From contig NZ_FNDK01000011.1 in assembly GCF_900099605.1 (NCBI RefSeq), positions 47,624-111,623 of the forward strand: a stretch of 64,000 nt of DNA, written 5' to 3'. Every line of letters starts with the position of its first letter. Position 1 is the stretch's first letter. This stretch comes from Alteribacillus persepolensis. Lineage in GTDB: Bacteria; Bacillota; Bacilli; Bacillales; Marinococcaceae. Positions 23,074 to 34,181 of this stretch are shown here, in pieces. Below the pieces are notes generated by a model. The model was not told where the DNA came from. It ran no database searches and saw nothing but the letters and a program-made list of their open reading frames with translations. The position numbers and the translations under genes were made by a program.

Positions 23074-24495
23074 TTAATGGTTCGTCACTTTATCGTGGGG
23101 ATGAAGCGTATCTTCATAGATTTCGGTCGGGTAGTTCCCCGTAAAACAAGCCAAACATTGCCCGCAATTGGCATCTTGATACTTTCTGCCGATCCCGCTT
23201 AACATACCATCAATACTAAGAAATGCTAACGAGTCCGCTCCCATTTTTTCACGCATTTCTTCTATCGAATGATTAGCAGCAATCAATTCTGATTTTGTGG
23301 ATGTATCAATGCCATAAAAACAAGGGTGTGTAATAGGCGGAGAGCTAATACGCACATGCACTTCAAGAGCGCCTGCTTCTTTTAACATCCGCACAATGCG
23401 CCGGCTCGTTGTCCCTCGTACGATCGAATCGTCCACCATCACTACACGCTTTCCTTCCACTACACCGCGCACTGGAGAAAGTTTCATTTTCACCCCTTGT
23501 TCACGCAGCTCTTGGGATGGCTGAATAAAAGTGCGCCCTACGTATCTGTTTTTAATCATCCCTAATTCATAAGGAATACCTGCTTGTTCCGCATATCCGA
23601 TTGCAGCAGAAATCGAAGAATCGGGGACACCCGTAACGACATCGGCCTCGATTGGCGCTTCCTCTGCCAGCTGCTTGCCCAAATTTTTCCGGGCCGTGTG
23701 TACATTAATTTGGTCAAGGTTCGAATCAGGACGAGAAAAATAGACATACTCCATGCTGCACAACCGACGCGGAGCAGCGTTGGCAAATAATTGCGAATGC
23801 ATGCCATTTTCGTCAAATGTGATAATTTCTCCAGGCTGCACTTCTCTTTCATACACGGCACCAACCACGTCAAATGCACATGTTTCGGACGCTACCACAT
23901 ATGCATCACCTAATCGTCCAATCGACAAAGGGCGCAGCCCATTTGGATCTTGGGCGACCATCAGTTTCTCTTCCGTCATAACCGCAAATGCATAGGCTCC
24001 CTTTAGCATCGATAAAGCATTGGTTACTTTATCTTCCAAACGAGGATACACACTGCGTTTAATTAAATGCGCAAGCACTTCTGTATCCGAAGTCGATTGA
24101 AAAATACTTCCTTGGCTTTCAAGCTGATGCTTCACACCGTGTGCATTCACGAGGTTTCCATTGTGAGCAACCGCAAGACTATCCATTTGAGAGCGGAACA
24201 ACAGCGGCTGGCAATTGTCGATACCCCCGCCGCCAGCCGTTGCATAGCGCACGTGTCCAATAGAAGCATTACCATGCAGCTCGTCCAATTCACCTTCTTT
24301 AAACGCTTCTGTAACCAAGCCGAGTCCTTTGTGTATAGACAATTGCTCACCGTCACTTACGACAATTCCTGCCCCTTCTTGGCCGCGGTGCTGCAAACTG
24401 TGCAAACCATAGTACGTAATTTGAGCGGCATCTTTATGGCCCCACACTGCAAAAACACCACATTCTTCATTTAATCCTTTGATTTCACCAAACAT
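23074..24495 (-). CDS. purF: Glutamine phosphoribosylpyrophosphate amidotransferase
   Basis: First committed step of purine synthesis. The B. subtilis-type short propeptide is present: the N-terminus [12 protein letters not shown] would be cleaved to expose the catalytic Cys12. The PRPP loop [12 protein letters not shown] and the C-terminal cysteines (NCGQCLACF, plus an upstream Cys) of the [4Fe-4S] cluster are readable. The cluster makes the Bacillus enzyme oxygen-labile. It overlaps purL by 25 bases. Confidence 0.98.
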   Translation of the reverse strand: MFGEIKGLNEECGVFAVWGHKDAAQITYYGLHSLQHRGQEGAGIVVSDGEQLSIHKGLGLVTEAFKEGELDELHGNASIGHVRYATAGGGGIDNCQPLLFRSQMDSLAVAHNGNLVNAHGVKHQLESQGSIFQSTSDTEVLAHLIKRSVYPRLEDKVTNALSMLKGAYAFAVMTEEKLMVAQDPNGLRPLSIGRLGDAYVVASETCAFDVVGAVYEREVQPGEIITFDENGMHSQLFANAAPRRLCSMEYVYFSRPDSNLDQINVHTARKNLGKQLAEEAPIEADVVTGVPDSSISAAIGYAEQAGIPYELGMIKNRYVGRTFIQPSQELREQGVKMKLSPVRGVVEGKRVVMVDDSIVRGTTSRRIVRMLKEAGALEVHVRISSPPITHPCFYGIDTSTKSELIAANHSIEEMREKMGADSLAFLSIDGMLSGIGRKYQDANCGQCLACFTGNYPTEIYEDTLHPHDKVTNH

Positions 24496-26699
24496 GGAAT
24501 AGCTCCTTTCCAGGCGCTTTCTAGTTCTTCCGCTTCCGCCTGAAGCACAATTTTTCCGGCTGGACTGTAAATCGTCAATGCTTCTTCCTCTGTCACGATT
24601 CCTAGTTCACGTGCTTCTGGCACGATTTCTTCAAATGCTTTTTGCTTGTCTTTTGGCACCGTTACAAGAAAACGTGATTGAGTTTCTGAAAACAGCTCTG
24701 CGACAGCATCTTCATCCACTGTCATTTGTGCACCAACACCTGATCCGATTAGACTTTCAGCTGCTGCTACTGCCAAACCACCTTCCGCTATATCATGAGC
24801 AGAAGCTACTGAACGTTGCTGAATGGCTTGCAGAAGCTGCGTTTGCCGCAATTTTTCCGTTTCTAAATCAATGAACGGTGCTCTTCCTGAAATGTCTCCC
24901 TCTAGCATTTTCTGCAGTTCACTGCCGCCAAACTCAGGTTTTGCTTCTCCGATAACATAAATAATATCGCCAGCATGCTTAAATTCCTGTGTGGTGATGT
25001 GATCTAAGTTTTCGATAAGCCCTACCATTCCTACAACAGGAGTTGGATAGACAGCTCCATCTTTTGTCTCGTTATAAAGCGAAACATTTCCGCCAATAAC
25101 AGGTGTATTCAATTCTTCACATGCCGTGCTCATTCCATCCGTTGACTTTTCAAGCTGCCAGTAGATTTCTGGATTTTCAGGGCTGCCATAATTCAGACAA
25201 TCGGTAAGACCAAGCGGAACACCGCCTGAGCAAACGATGTTTCGCGCTGCTTCTGCAACCGCGATTTTCCCTCCAGCTTCAGGATCTAAATAGATGTAGC
25301 GGCTATTTGAATCCGTAGACATTGCCAACGCTTTGTTTTTGCCGCGTACCCGCAGCACAGCCGCATCGGAACCTGGATGCACAACCGTGTTGGTTTGTAC
25401 CATATAGTCGTATTGATCGTACACCCATTCTTTGCTTGCAATGGTTGGCTGCTGCAGCAGATCAAGCAGCGTCTTCTTCATATCATCTAGATGAAAAATC
25501 GTCTCTTCAATTTGTTGATTCACTTTATATGCAGCATGTTCTGTAGAAGGCGGATGATACACAGGAGCTTCTTCTGCCAGCGCATCAACAGGTACATCAG
25601 CAACCATTTCTCCTTTATGGTTTAAACGAAGGCGTTTCTCCTCTGTGACATGTCCTACTTCTGCACAAATCAGTCCCCACTTGTCACAAATATCTTTTAT
25701 TTCTTGTTCGCGTCCTTTTTCAACAACAAGCAGCATTCTCTCTTGTGATTCAGACAGCATCATTTCATAAGGAGTCATATTTTTTTCGCGCTGCGGTACT
25801 TTATCTAAATCCATTTCAATACCTGAACCTGCTTTACTAGCCATTTCTGCAGATGATGATGTTAAGCCGGCCGCTCCCATATCCTGAATTCCAACTAATG
25901 CATCAGACTGAACGAGTTCAAGACATGCTTCAAGCAGCAGTTTCTCCATGAAAGGGTCACCCACTTGAACAGACGGACGCTTCGATTCTGACTCTTCGCT
26001 TAACTCTTCCGAAGCAAATGTTGCTCCGTGAATACCGTCTTTCCCGGTGCTTGCACCAACATACATAACCGTATTTCCGGCTCCTTTAGCCTGGCCTTTT
26101 TGAATATCTTTATGGTCAATTAATCCAACACACATGGCATTAACAAGCGGGTTCCCTTCATAACACGGGTCAAATTGCACTTCACCTCCGACGGTAGGAA
26201 CGCCGACGCAGTTCCCGTATCCGGCAATACCAGCTACTACTTCTTCAAACAGATATCGCACCCGAGGGGATGTCAGCTCCCCGAAGCGAAGCGAGTTTAA
26301 TAAAGCGACTGGTTTGGCCCCCATGGAAAACACGTCACGCAAAATGCCGCCCACACCGGTTGCAGCTCCTTGGTACGGCTCAATCGCTGATGGATGGTTG
26401 TGGCTTTCAATTTTAAACACAACTGCCTGCTCATCGCCAATATCAATAATACCGGCTCCTTCACCTGGCCCTTGCAGAACCTTCTCACCATGAACCGGGA
26501 ATTTTTTCAGTAATACTTTTGAATGTTTGTAGCTGCAATGCTCTGACCACATGACCGAAAACAAACCTGTTTCAGTATAGTTTGGTGTCCGGCCTAATAT
26601 CTGCTCAGCCATCGTAAATTCTTCGTCTGTTAATCCCATCTCTTGGTATATTTTGTCAGATTTAATTTTCTCCGGGGACGGTTCAAGAAGTAAGGACAT
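24471..26699 (-). CDS. purL: FGAM synthase, large subunit
   Basis: ATP-dependent amidation of FGAR, as a complex with PurQ (glutaminase) and PurS. 742 residues is the small PurL form typical of Gram-positives. Motifs: [40 protein letters not shown] and [13 protein letters not shown]. It overlaps purQ by 17 bases and purF by 25. Confidence 0.98.
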   Translation of the reverse strand: MSLLLEPSPEKIKSDKIYQEMGLTDEEFTMAEQILGRTPNYTETGLFSVMWSEHCSYKHSKVLLKKFPVHGEKVLQGPGEGAGIIDIGDEQAVVFKIESHNHPSAIEPYQGAATGVGGILRDVFSMGAKPVALLNSLRFGELTSPRVRYLFEEVVAGIAGYGNCVGVPTVGGEVQFDPCYEGNPLVNAMCVGLIDHKDIQKGQAKGAGNTVMYVGASTGKDGIHGATFASEELSEESESKRPSVQVGDPFMEKLLLEACLELVQSDALVGIQDMGAAGLTSSSAEMASKAGSGIEMDLDKVPQREKNMTPYEMMLSESQERMLLVVEKGREQEIKDICDKWGLICAEVGHVTEEKRLRLNHKGEMVADVPVDALAEEAPVYHPPSTEHAAYKVNQQIEETIFHLDDMKKTLLDLLQQPTIASKEWVYDQYDYMVQTNTVVHPGSDAAVLRVRGKNKALAMSTDSNSRYIYLDPEAGGKIAVAEAARNIVCSGGVPLGLTDCLNYGSPENPEIYWQLEKSTDGMSTACEELNTPVIGGNVSLYNETKDGAVYPTPVVGMVGLIENLDHITTQEFKHAGDIIYVIGEAKPEFGGSELQKMLEGDISGRAPFIDLETEKLRQTQLLQAIQQRSVASAHDIAEGGLAVAAAESLIGSGVGAQMTVDEDAVAELFSETQSRFLVTVPKDKQKAFEEIVPEARELGIVTEEEALTIYSPAGKIVLQAEAEELESAWKGAIPCLVKSKD

Positions 26700-27366
26700 G
26701 AGATTCCCTCCAGTGATTCAGTATCGATTGGAAAAGCTTTAATCCGTCGTCGCTTCCTAATAGATTCGCTGTCGCACGCTCTGGATGCGGCATCATCCCC
26801 AATACGTTTCCTTTTTCATTTATGATGCCGGCAATCCCTGCCACAGACCCATTTATGTCATCTTGATAGGTGAACACAATCTGGTCATTTGCTTTTAACT
26901 GCTCAAGCGTTTTCTCATCACAAAAATAGTTGCCTTCCCCATGAGCGACGGGAACTGTGATTGTCTCGCTGCTTTCGTAAGCTTTCGTAAAACCGGTGCT
27001 ATTGTTTTCAACACGTAATTGAACCGGGCGGCAGATAAATTTCAGGTTTTTGTTTCGCTGCATGGCTCCTGGCAGAAGCCCTGCCTCAAGCAGCACTTGA
27101 AAGCCATTACACACACCAAGTACCGGCTTGCCTTTCTCAGCTTCTTCGATAACACTTTCCATGACTGGAGCAAAACGTGCGATAGCACCGGAGCGTAAGT
27201 AGTCTCCATAAGAAAAGCCTCCGGGGAGCAAGACAGCATCATAATCAGCGACACTTTCTTCGGTGTACCACACTTTGTCAACTTCTTCTTTCAGGCCTTC
27301 TTGGATAGCGTAAACCATATCATCGTCACAATTGGATCCGGGAAAAACAATGACTGCAAACTTCAT
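26683..27366 (-). CDS. purQ: FGAM synthase, glutaminase subunit
   Basis: Class I glutamine amidotransferase that supplies ammonia to PurL. 227 residues, nucleophile Cys in [16 protein letters not shown], with AHGEGNY and the MPHPERA His-Glu pair completing the triad. The start overlaps the purS stop (TAATG). Confidence 0.98.
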   Translation of the reverse strand: MKFAVIVFPGSNCDDDMVYAIQEGLKEEVDKVWYTEESVADYDAVLLPGGFSYGDYLRSGAIARFAPVMESVIEEAEKGKPVLGVCNGFQVLLEAGLLPGAMQRNKNLKFICRPVQLRVENNSTGFTKAYESSETITVPVAHGEGNYFCDEKTLEQLKANDQIVFTYQDDINGSVAGIAGIINEKGNVLGMMPHPERATANLLGSDDGLKLFQSILNHWRESHVLTS

Positions 27367-27614
27367 TAGGAAACAGCCTCCCCAATGGTGTATGTGTAAT
27401 CTTCAATCACTGGGTTAGAGAGCAATTTTTCACACATCTCTTTCACACGCTCTTCAAGGTTTTCTGTCTCCTCTACCTCCAGCTCGATGTATTTGCCTGT
27501 TTGTACGCTTTTCACCTCGTTGTAATTCATTGTATGGAGCGAGTGAGTGATAGCACTGCCTTGCGGGTCAAGCACCCCTGCTTTTAATGTGACATACACT
27601 TGCACTTTAACCAT
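27366..27614 (-). CDS. purS: FGAM synthase subunit PurS
   Basis: An 82-residue linker subunit of the PurLQS complex ([20 protein letters not shown]). It overlaps purC by eight bases and purQ by one, which is the usual Bacillus arrangement. Confidence 0.96.
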   Translation of the reverse strand: MVKVQVYVTLKAGVLDPQGSAITHSLHTMNYNEVKSVQTGKYIELEVEETENLEERVKEMCEKLLSNPVIEDYTYTIGEAVS

Positions 27615-28326
27615 GTACAGCCCCTCCCAGTCTTTTTAAAATTTCGGTATAACCTTCTTCTAACGAACCTAATCCAAACCGAAAGACGTCTTTATCAAAC
27701 TTTTCTTTGGTGGCTTTGTCCCACAAACGGCACGTATCCGGAGAAATTTCATCAGCTAAAAGTACTTGCTTATCCGCTGTTCTACCAAATTCTAATTTGA
27801 AATCAACAAGCAGCAAACCACAGCTGTCAAAATGTTCTTTCAATGTTTCATTGACTGCAAGTGCTTGCTTTTTCAACTGTTCTACTTCTTGCGGCTGCGC
27901 TGCCTTAAGAATACGAATATGGTCATTATTAATCAGCGGATCGCCTAACTCATCATCTTTATAGTAAAACTCTACGATGGCTTGATCTAACACGGTTCCT
28001 TCTTTGAGCCCTGTGCGTTTTTGAAGGCTGCCCGCCACAATATTTCTGACAACCACTTCAAGCGGAATAATCTCCGTTTCTTGAACAAGCTGTTCGGTAC
28101 TTGATAGTTTTTTCAGAAAGTGGCTGTTGATGCCAGAATCCTCTAACTTTTGAAATAATAATGACGATATTTCATTATTCAGCTGCCCTTTCCCTGTTAT
28201 CACTTCTTTTTTTTCACCGTTAAACGCCGTGGCGTCATCTTTGTATTCCACCCATAAAACGCGCGGCTCATCCGTTTTGTATAACTTTTTTGCTTTTCCT
28301 TCGTACAGCAGCTTTTCTTTTTGCAC
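27607..28326 (-). CDS. purC: SAICAR synthetase
   Basis: Ligates aspartate to CAIR. The GTG at 28326 is chosen because AAAGGAGG lies eight bases ahead and the product then begins MQKEKLLYEGKAKKLY, as in the family (239 residues). The open frame extends nine codons further, through the ribosome-binding site. Motifs VEYKDDATAFNG, EVVVRNIVAGSL and LADEISPDTCRLW are intact. Confidence 0.97.
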   Translation of the reverse strand: MQKEKLLYEGKAKKLYKTDEPRVLWVEYKDDATAFNGEKKEVITGKGQLNNEISSLLFQKLEDSGINSHFLKKLSSTEQLVQETEIIPLEVVVRNIVAGSLQKRTGLKEGTVLDQAIVEFYYKDDELGDPLINNDHIRILKAAQPQEVEQLKKQALAVNETLKEHFDSCGLLLVDFKLEFGRTADKQVLLADEISPDTCRLWDKATKEKFDKDVFRFGLGSLEEGYTEILKRLGGAVHG

Positions 28327-28362
28327 TCGCAAAGCCTCCTTTATGAAATACAATTGGGTATA

Positions 28363-28383
28363 AAGGGGCGTGGCGGCCCCCTT
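28363..28383 (-). other. Small intercistronic hairpin between purB and purC
   Basis: AAGGGG (28363-28368) and CCCCTT (28378-28383), with inner GC pairs, sit in the 62-base purB-purC gap, the longest gap inside the pur operon. There is no T-tract, so termination is unlikely; an RNA stability or processing element is possible. Confidence 0.35.
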
Positions 28384-28388
28384 ACTAT

Positions 28389-29684
28389 TTATTCCAAGCC
28401 CGCTCTTTGAAAAATTTCATCCACACGTTTTAGGTGGTGATTATAATCAAAGCAATCATCAATTTCGCGAGAGCTTAATGTTTCAGTAATGCGAGATTCT
28501 TGTTCGATGAGTGTACGGAACGGAATTCCTTTCTCCCACGCTTCCATTGCTTTTGGCTGAACCAAATCATATGCTTCTTCTCGGACCATGCCTTTGTTAA
28601 TCAACGTCAGCAGCACACGCTGCGAGTAGATGAGGCCGTAAGTCCGCTCCATATTCGCTTTCATATTTTCTTCAAACACAGTCAAATTTTTTACAATGCT
28701 GCCGAAACGGTTGAGCATATAATTCAACGCAATCGTCGCATCAGGGAAGATAATACGCTCAGCAGAGGAATGAGAGATGTCACGCTCATGCCAGAGCGGC
28801 ACGTTTTCATAAGCGGTCAGCATATGGCCGCGAATCACCCGTGAAATACCGGTCATGTTTTCTGACCCGACTGGGTTGCGCTTGTGCGGCATGGCCGAAG
28901 AACCCTTTTGTCCTTTGGCGAAAAACTCTTCCACTTCGCGCGTTTCACTTTTTTGCAGTCCTCTGATTTCAACGGCCATCTTTTCAATCGAGGTCGCAAT
29001 TAAAGCAATTGTGCTCATATACTGAGCATGGCGGTCTCTTTGCAAAGTCTGCGTGGAAACAGGGGCAGGTTCAAGCCCTAGCTTTTCACAAACGTATGAT
29101 TCTATATAGGGAGGAATATTAGCAAACGTCCCAACAGCACCAGATAACTTTCCGAAACGCACATTTTCTTTTGCTGCTTTAAATCTCTCAAGGTTGCGCT
29201 GCATTTCCTGGTACCAAAGCGCTAACTTCAATCCAAATGTCGTTGGTTCTGCGTGCACACCATGTGTTCGTCCCATCATCACCGTGTACTTATGTTCTTG
29301 TGCTTTTTCCTTTAAAATAGAGAGGAAACGTTCTAAATCTTTTTCTAAAATATCATTAGCTTGTTTGAGCAAATATGAAAGGGCGGTGTCTACAACATCC
29401 GTTGACGTCAGCCCATAATGCACCCATTTTCTCTCTTCGCCGAGGGTCTCTGAAACGGCTCTAGTAAAAGCAACAACATCGTGTTTCGTTTCGGCTTCGA
29501 TTTCTTTAATACGCTCTACATCAAAGCCAGCGTTTTCCCGGATCTTTTTTACATCTTCTTTTGGTATATCACCAAGTTCTGCCCATGCTTCACAAGCAGA
29601 AACTTCTACTTCAAGCCATGCTTGAAAACGATTTTCCTCTGTCCATATTGCTCCCATCTCTGGGCGGGTGTAGCGTTCGATCAT
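28389..29684 (-). CDS. purB: Adenylosuccinate lyase
   Basis: Acts twice in purine synthesis: cleaves SAICAR and adenylosuccinate, releasing fumarate. The ATG at 29684 gives 431 residues, equal to B. subtilis PurB, with GTGGAGG seven bases ahead; a GTG immediately upstream is too close. The lyase signature [10 protein letters not shown] and the TSTDVVDTA and [14 protein letters not shown] segments are intact. Confidence 0.97.
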   Translation of the reverse strand: MIERYTRPEMGAIWTEENRFQAWLEVEVSACEAWAELGDIPKEDVKKIRENAGFDVERIKEIEAETKHDVVAFTRAVSETLGEERKWVHYGLTSTDVVDTALSYLLKQANDILEKDLERFLSILKEKAQEHKYTVMMGRTHGVHAEPTTFGLKLALWYQEMQRNLERFKAAKENVRFGKLSGAVGTFANIPPYIESYVCEKLGLEPAPVSTQTLQRDRHAQYMSTIALIATSIEKMAVEIRGLQKSETREVEEFFAKGQKGSSAMPHKRNPVGSENMTGISRVIRGHMLTAYENVPLWHERDISHSSAERIIFPDATIALNYMLNRFGSIVKNLTVFEENMKANMERTYGLIYSQRVLLTLINKGMVREEAYDLVQPKAMEAWEKGIPFRTLIEQESRITETLSSREIDDCFDYNHHLKRVDEIFQRAGLE

Positions 29685-29706
29685 CACAGTTCCTCCACTC
29701 TATCGA

Positions 29707-30852
29707 TTATTTCTGATAAGAAGCTTGTTGTTCCCAAATATCGTTTATTTTTGCAAGTGCCTCTTCGGTATTGTCTGCCAGTACCGTCCAGTGCCCCATC
29801 TTCCGTCCTTGTTTTGCTTCATCCTTACCGTAAATATGGACATGCCCGCGTTCGCTGAAACGCGTGATGTTTTCCATAACATAAGGGATGTGCTGTCCGA
29901 GAATATTGGTCATCACAACAGGCTTTAAAAGGCCGGTAGAACCTAATGGCCAGCCGCACACAGCACGAACATGTTGTTCAAATTGAGATGTTTCGCACGC
30001 TTCAATCGTGTAATGACCAGAATTATGCGGTCGCGGCGCCAGTTCATTCACAAAAATATCGCCATTCTCCAAGACAAACATTTCGACCGCCAATGTTCCA
30101 ACGAGATCCAATTCTTCCGCTAATGTATCAGCAATTTGGCGTGCTTTCTCTTCAGTCTCTGTTTGGATTCTTGCCGGGACAATCGTTTGGTGTAATATAT
30201 TGTTCACATGAATATTTTCGCCAACTGGAAACGTGGATGTTTCTCCATTTGTGCTTCGTGTCACAATAACTGAAATTTCTTTTTCAAACGGAACCCATGC
30301 CTCTAACACCAAATCGTTTTCACTGCCGTTTAATGTTTGAAAAGCTTCTTCCGCGCTTGTCTGCTCTTGAATGACCACTTGTCCTTTTCCGTCATAACCA
30401 CCTTGGCACGTTTTTAATACAGCAGGCCTGCCCAGTTCTTCTAACGCTTGCTGCAGCGAATCCACTGAATCAACTGGTTTGTAAGGGGACACACGCACAC
30501 CAGCTTGTTCAATCGCCGTTTTCTCCCGCACACGGTGCTGAGTGGTGTACAGTAAGCTGCCACCTTGCGGAAGGTAGAGCGTCTCTTCAAGAAAACGAGC
30601 CGTTTTTGCGTCAATATTTTCAAATTCATACGTCAAGACATCACAATGTTTTGCCAGCTCTTTTGCACCTTCACGATCGTCATAAGCAGCTTCTACTTCT
30701 ACATCCGCCACTTGGCCAGTTGGAGAATTCAGCTTTGGTTCCAAAACAGCGATTCGAAATCCCATCGTTTTGGCTGCTATTGCCATCATACGGCCAAGCT
30801 GTCCGCCTCCTAAAATACCAATCGTTTTTCCAGGTGAAAGCAATCTGCTCAT
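29707..30852 (-). CDS. purK: N5-carboxyaminoimidazole ribonucleotide synthase
   Basis: ATP-grasp enzyme that carboxylates AIR to N5-CAIR. 381 residues, starting with the glycine-rich [31 protein letters not shown] is the late ATP-grasp signature. It overlaps purE by four bases (ATGA). Confidence 0.97.
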   Translation of the reverse strand: MSRLLSPGKTIGILGGGQLGRMMAIAAKTMGFRIAVLEPKLNSPTGQVADVEVEAAYDDREGAKELAKHCDVLTYEFENIDAKTARFLEETLYLPQGGSLLYTTQHRVREKTAIEQAGVRVSPYKPVDSVDSLQQALEELGRPAVLKTCQGGYDGKGQVVIQEQTSAEEAFQTLNGSENDLVLEAWVPFEKEISVIVTRSTNGETSTFPVGENIHVNNILHQTIVPARIQTETEEKARQIADTLAEELDLVGTLAVEMFVLENGDIFVNELAPRPHNSGHYTIEACETSQFEQHVRAVCGWPLGSTGLLKPVVMTNILGQHIPYVMENITRFSERGHVHIYGKDEAKQGRKMGHWTVLADNTEEALAKINDIWEQQASYQK

Positions 30853-31334
30853 GACAAATCCCCCGTTTCCATCACTTTTTGACGAAGCATTTCTCTTCGC
30901 TGTTCCAGTTTGTCTCTGACACTATCATCAAATGCGCTGATCATTTGTGCTGCTAACAGCCCTGCATTCGTTGCTCCGGCTTTTCCGATCGCGACAGTAG
31001 CGACAGGTACGCCTCCTGGCATTTGAACAATCGATAACAGTGAATCCATACCGTTTAACGCTTTCGATTGTACCGGCACACCAATAACAGGAAGTGTCGT
31101 CTTTGCAGCAATCATACCCGGAAGATGTGCAGCACCGCCTGCTCCAGCTATAATTGCTTTCAAACCTTTATTCCTGGCACTTTCAGCATACTCAAACATG
31201 AGATCTGGGGTACGGTGCGCTGAAACAACTTGTTTCTCATACGTTACATCTAATTCGTCGAGCACGTCACAAGCATGTTTCATCGTTTCCCAGTCAGAAG
31301 TGCTTCCCATGATAACTCCTACTTGTGGTTGCAT
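30849..31334 (-). CDS. purE: N5-CAIR mutase
   Basis: Converts N5-CAIR to CAIR. 161 residues, with the class I motifs [22 protein letters not shown] and [13 protein letters not shown]. First gene of the operon; AAAGGAGAGGAAGTC precedes its ATG. The leader upstream contains the guanine riboswitch and PurBoxes. Confidence 0.97.
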   Translation of the reverse strand: MQPQVGVIMGSTSDWETMKHACDVLDELDVTYEKQVVSAHRTPDLMFEYAESARNKGLKAIIAGAGGAAHLPGMIAAKTTLPVIGVPVQSKALNGMDSLLSIVQMPGGVPVATVAIGKAGATNAGLLAAQMISAFDDSVRDKLEQRREMLRQKVMETGDLS

Positions 31335-31363
31335 GACTTCCTCTCCTTTTATTTGCGCAATAG

Positions 31364-31414
31364 AAAACCCCGGTCGACAGTTTCCTATGAGGGAAAGCTG
31401 TCAGCCGCCGGGGT
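31364..31414 (-). terminator. Riboswitch-controlled terminator in the pur leader
   Basis: On the minus strand the stem runs CCCCGG...GACAG...TTTCC, loop CTCATA, then GGAAA...CTGTC...CCGGGG followed by TTTTC. A 13-base segment of its 5' side and loop (31385-31397) is an exact complement of the 3' strand of aptamer helix P1 and what follows it (31481-31493). Formation of P1 with ligand would therefore free the terminator, and loss of ligand would allow an antiterminator. Confidence 0.88.
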
Positions 31415-31485
31415 CCTGCTGAATCGTCGCTAACACGTCAAGCAAGCTGATCGCTTGTCTTGATACCGGTGCTCACTTCTCTTTC

Positions 31486-31555
31486 CCTCATAGTCCAGCA
31501 ATTTACGGTTGCCGGGTAGAAACTTTTCAGGCCATATTCCTGAGATTATATGAGG
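31486..31555 (-). promoter_or_regulatory. Guanine-type purine riboswitch aptamer (pur operon)
   Basis: P1 is CCTCATA (31549-31555 side) with TATGAGG (31486-31492 side). The conserved core TATAATC...GGATATGG-like, AGTTTCTACC and the P3 loop ACCGTAAAT are present. The discriminator base in J3/1, just before the 3' strand of P1 (GGACTATG), is C, as in guanine/hypoxanthine aptamers; adenine aptamers have U. Confidence 0.95.
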
Positions 31556-31584
31556 TATGTATTGATTTCGTTTATTACATGTAT

Positions 31585-31614
31585 AGCTTAACAAGTTGTT
31601 ATGAAATCTGTCAA
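31585..31614 (-). promoter_or_regulatory. Probable sigma-A promoter of the pur operon
   Basis: A perfect -35 TTGACA (minus strand, 31609-31614) lies between the PurBoxes and the aptamer. The best -10 at normal spacing is only TAAGCT (31585-31590, 18-base spacer). A better TATACA (31580-31585) is too far away. The -35 is convincing, the -10 is not. Confidence 0.55.
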
Positions 31615-31617
31615 ACA

Positions 31618-31661
31618 AAAATCGAACATTAAAACTTATAAAAAGTTTAATGTTCGGTTAT
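31618..31661. promoter_or_regulatory. Pair of inverted PurR boxes upstream of the pur operon
   Basis: The PurR consensus is AWWWCCGAACWWT. On the minus strand 31649-31661 reads ATAACCGAACATT, a perfect match. On the plus strand 31618-31630 reads AAAATCGAACATT, one mismatch. The two are inverted with an 18-base spacer, as in B. subtilis PurR control sites. The distal box overlaps the stop codon of yebG. Confidence 0.9.
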
Positions 31662-31858
31662 TTAAGCTTCGTCTCAAATATTATTTGTTGTTTCACTGGT
31701 ATTTTTTCTATTTTTCCGTTTTTATTCACTTCTTGAAAAACAGGTTTTTCCATCCGGCGAACAGGCATATACCCTTCTTCAAATATACGAGAGAGACATG
31801 CATCAATGGTCTCATCTTCTTTTACTTCAAACCTCTTTTTCTTTGGCTTCTTCGTCAC
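31658..31858 (-). CDS. yebG: NETI-motif protein YebG
   Basis: A 66-residue basic protein of the Bacillus YebG family, named for a short NETI-like motif; here the residues are DETIDACLSRI near 15-25. No function is known. It starts 27 bases after yebE and its end overlaps a PurBox of the pur operon, matching the B. subtilis order yebE-yebG-purE. Confidence 0.85.
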   Translation of the reverse strand: MTKKPKKKRFEVKEDETIDACLSRIFEEGYMPVRRMEKPVFQEVNKNGKIEKIPVKQQIIFETKLK

Positions 31859-31885
31859 ACGTGTGCATCCTTTCTATCGTGATAA

Positions 31886-32425
31886 TTATCGTCTTACCCC
31901 TTTTACCCAGAACCCTCCAAAAAAAGCTTTTGGTTCATGGGATATAATGAAAGCTTTAGGATCTAAACTTTTGATAACATTATATAAGTCGGGTTCTGAA
32001 CGCCTCGAGGTTAGAATTTGCATCATCAGTCGTTCTCCTTCTCTTCCATACGCTACCCAGTTAGTTACTCCATAGCCTCTATTACGCAAAGCATTAGGAA
32101 TGTCCGGCTCATATTCCTTTGTAATTACGTTTACTGTGATATAACCCAAGGCAAGTTTCTCTTCAATTTTCATTCCTACAACAACACCCGTTCCATAACC
32201 AATCGCATACGCTACCAAATTAAGGACATGATCCAGATTGTCCAGCACCAGCCCCAATCCTAATACGTACACCACAATTTCAATCATGCCCACCGCTCCA
32301 GCAGCATAGTGCTGCCCTTTTAATGTAAAAATCATCCGCAGCGTAAATAGAGTGACGTAGACAATGTTGACCGAAAAAATAACGAGCAGCATTGTCCACG
32401 CATTACCAAGGAGAACATCGAGCAT
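31886..32425 (-). CDS. yebE: UPF0316/DUF2179 membrane protein YebE
   Basis: 179 residues. Three membrane segments occupy roughly residues 8-30, 40-60 and 65-85 ([22 protein letters not shown]). A cytoplasmic DUF2179 domain follows ([27 protein letters not shown]). The DUF2179 fold is thought to bind a small ligand but the function is unknown. Confidence 0.88.
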   Translation of the reverse strand: MLDVLLGNAWTMLLVIFSVNIVYVTLFTLRMIFTLKGQHYAAGAVGMIEIVVYVLGLGLVLDNLDHVLNLVAYAIGYGTGVVVGMKIEEKLALGYITVNVITKEYEPDIPNALRNRGYGVTNWVAYGREGERLMMQILTSRRSEPDLYNVIKSLDPKAFIISHEPKAFFGGFWVKGVRR

Positions 32426-32509
32426 ATCACACCGCTTCCTTCCCCGCTAAAAGCGCATTCATGGTGAATTCGGGAAAAATATACCATGATTTTATGCACG
32501 TGAGAAGTA

Positions 32510-33034
32510 CTAATCATTCGTCATTTTTTGTAGCATGTCGAGTGCTTTATTTTCCGCTGGAATACGTACAAACAACAACAGCAAAGCGTTTAATACCGTA
32601 AACAATATCGCGGTAATAAACGCCTCGAATAAAAGCGGCAGAATAATAATTTCAAGTGCTACAATCACATAGTTGGGATGGGGAATATACCGATAAGGGC
32701 CGGAGCGAACTTTTTCAGCACCTGGAAGAACGATGATTTTTGTGTTCCAGTACACACCAAGAGAGCGAAGTGTCCATACGCGAAGCATCTGAACAATAAC
32801 AAATAACAGCAAAAACACTGGCCAGATTGCAATAAGTTCCATCTCCCGCCATACGTTCTCCATAAATAGTGAAATAAAAAAACACACGTGAAGCAACACA
32901 ATCCATTTATAATGCTCCGCCCCTGCTTCAAATGCTCCGTTTGCTTTCATCATTTTTTCATTGCGGCGGGCATAAATGACCTCAGCTATCCGCTGTACAA
33001 TAACGACACTTACTAACAAAAGAAAAAGTGTCAT
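32510..33034 (-). CDS. bpsB: Isoprenylcysteine methyltransferase-like alkylpyrone O-methyltransferase (BpsB-like)
   Basis: A 174-residue integral membrane protein of the ICMT family, with RTWTLRSLG-type and SGPYRYIPHPNYVIV motifs (the conserved R-x-P-H-P-x-Y of S-adenosylmethionine binding). The ATG at 33034 follows GGGAGGATCTGAC and overlaps the end of the type III polyketide synthase by four bases. In B. subtilis the same pair, bpsA-bpsB, makes alkylpyrones and their methyl ethers, so the same role is inferred here. Confidence 0.85.
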   Translation of the reverse strand: MTLFLLLVSVVIVQRIAEVIYARRNEKMMKANGAFEAGAEHYKWIVLLHVCFFISLFMENVWREMELIAIWPVFLLLFVIVQMLRVWTLRSLGVYWNTKIIVLPGAEKVRSGPYRYIPHPNYVIVALEIIILPLLFEAFITAILFTVLNALLLLFVRIPAENKALDMLQKMTND

Positions 33035-34101
33035 GTCAGATCCTCCCACTCAATCCACACCATTTCCGAACTAAACCCCGGACCAAGCGCTGTAACAAGC
33101 CCGCTTTCACCAGGTTGAGGACCCTCTTCCATCACCTTTTTCAACACATATAAAACCGTCGGAGAAGACATGTTTCCTTGCTGAGCTAACACATCTCTAG
33201 CCGGCCGCGTCTTGTCTTTGGTAAATCCAAGAGCTCTTTCATATGCCTCAAGCACTTTTTTGCCGCCAGGATGCGCAACAAAATGTGTAATATCAAGCAG
33301 TTTTTTGTCGAGCCTATCTAAAAACGTACTGACGTTTGGCTTTAACCAGTTTTCAATAATTGTTGGAATGTCCCGGGAAAACACGACATGCAGCCCCTCA
33401 TTTTTGACATCCCAGCCCATTACGTCTTCAGAATGAGGCATCAGCATAGACATCGTATCTACTGTTCGCGGAAGCAGACTATCGTGGCTTTTACCTTCTC
33501 CGGTCATGAGCACACAAGCGGCACCGTCAGCAAACAGCGAGGTTCCAACCAAATTGCTCTTTGATGTGTCATTGTGCTGAAACGTTAGACTGCACAACTC
33601 AAGACACAACACAAGCACCCTGGCTGAAGGATATGCAAGCAGAAATTCATGAGCCCGGCTCAAACCAGCTGCTCCCCCAGCACATCCTAACCCCCAAATC
33701 GGAATTCGTTTTATATGCGGCGGCAGATCCAATTCGTTAATAATACGGGCATCAATGGTAGGAGTAGCAATCCCCGAACTAGAAATAAAAAAAAGAGCAT
33801 CAATGTCCGTTTTTGGTGTGCCGGTCTTTTCTAAACAACGCTCCACAGCTTGACTTCCCATTCGGACTGCTTCTTGGATATACCGGTCATTCTTTTCTTC
33901 AAAATCATGAGATTGACGAAACCACGTCAGCGGTGCTGAAAAGTAGCGGTTTTCAATATTAGCATTGCCAAACACTTTTAAAAGCCGGTTAATATCAGCA
34001 AAATGGTCATTAAACAATTCACGAACGACACTAACCGTTTCCTCCTGGGAGACAGAATAAGGAGCATTTTCTGTTTCAATATGTTGTATAAAGGGCATCA
34101 T
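33031..34101 (-). CDS. bpsA: Type III polyketide synthase (BpsA-like)
   Basis: Chalcone-synthase-fold enzyme that extends a long-chain acyl-CoA with malonyl-CoA to alkylpyrones. The catalytic triad is readable: Cys in WGLGCAGGAAG (about residue 140), His in FVAHPGGKKV, Asn in QQGNMSSPT. The C-terminus has the usual ALGPGFSSEMVWIEW. The ATG at 34101 has AAAGGAG eight bases ahead; the open frame extends seven codons further. It is coupled to the methyltransferase downstream. In B. subtilis this pair lies elsewhere, so the location between yebE and pbuG is a rearrangement. Confidence 0.93.
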   Translation of the reverse strand: MMPFIQHIETENAPYSVSQEETVSVVRELFNDHFADINRLLKVFGNANIENRYFSAPLTWFRQSHDFEEKNDRYIQEAVRMGSQAVERCLEKTGTPKTDIDALFFISSSGIATPTIDARIINELDLPPHIKRIPIWGLGCAGGAAGLSRAHEFLLAYPSARVLVLCLELCSLTFQHNDTSKSNLVGTSLFADGAACVLMTGEGKSHDSLLPRTVDTMSMLMPHSEDVMGWDVKNEGLHVVFSRDIPTIIENWLKPNVSTFLDRLDKKLLDITHFVAHPGGKKVLEAYERALGFTKDKTRPARDVLAQQGNMSSPTVLYVLKKVMEEGPQPGESGLVTALGPGFSSEMVWIEWEDLT

Positions 34102-34181
34102 TTCACCTTCTCCTTTATTCATCTCCCTTAGTTTTTCCGTTTTTGTAAAATTTTACTCTTTCATGCAGTCAGAAAAAAGCT

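Noticed and set aside
28363..28383. Internal terminator between purB and purC
   Set aside because: The stem is short and has no T-tract; the genes must be transcribed together for a complete pathway.
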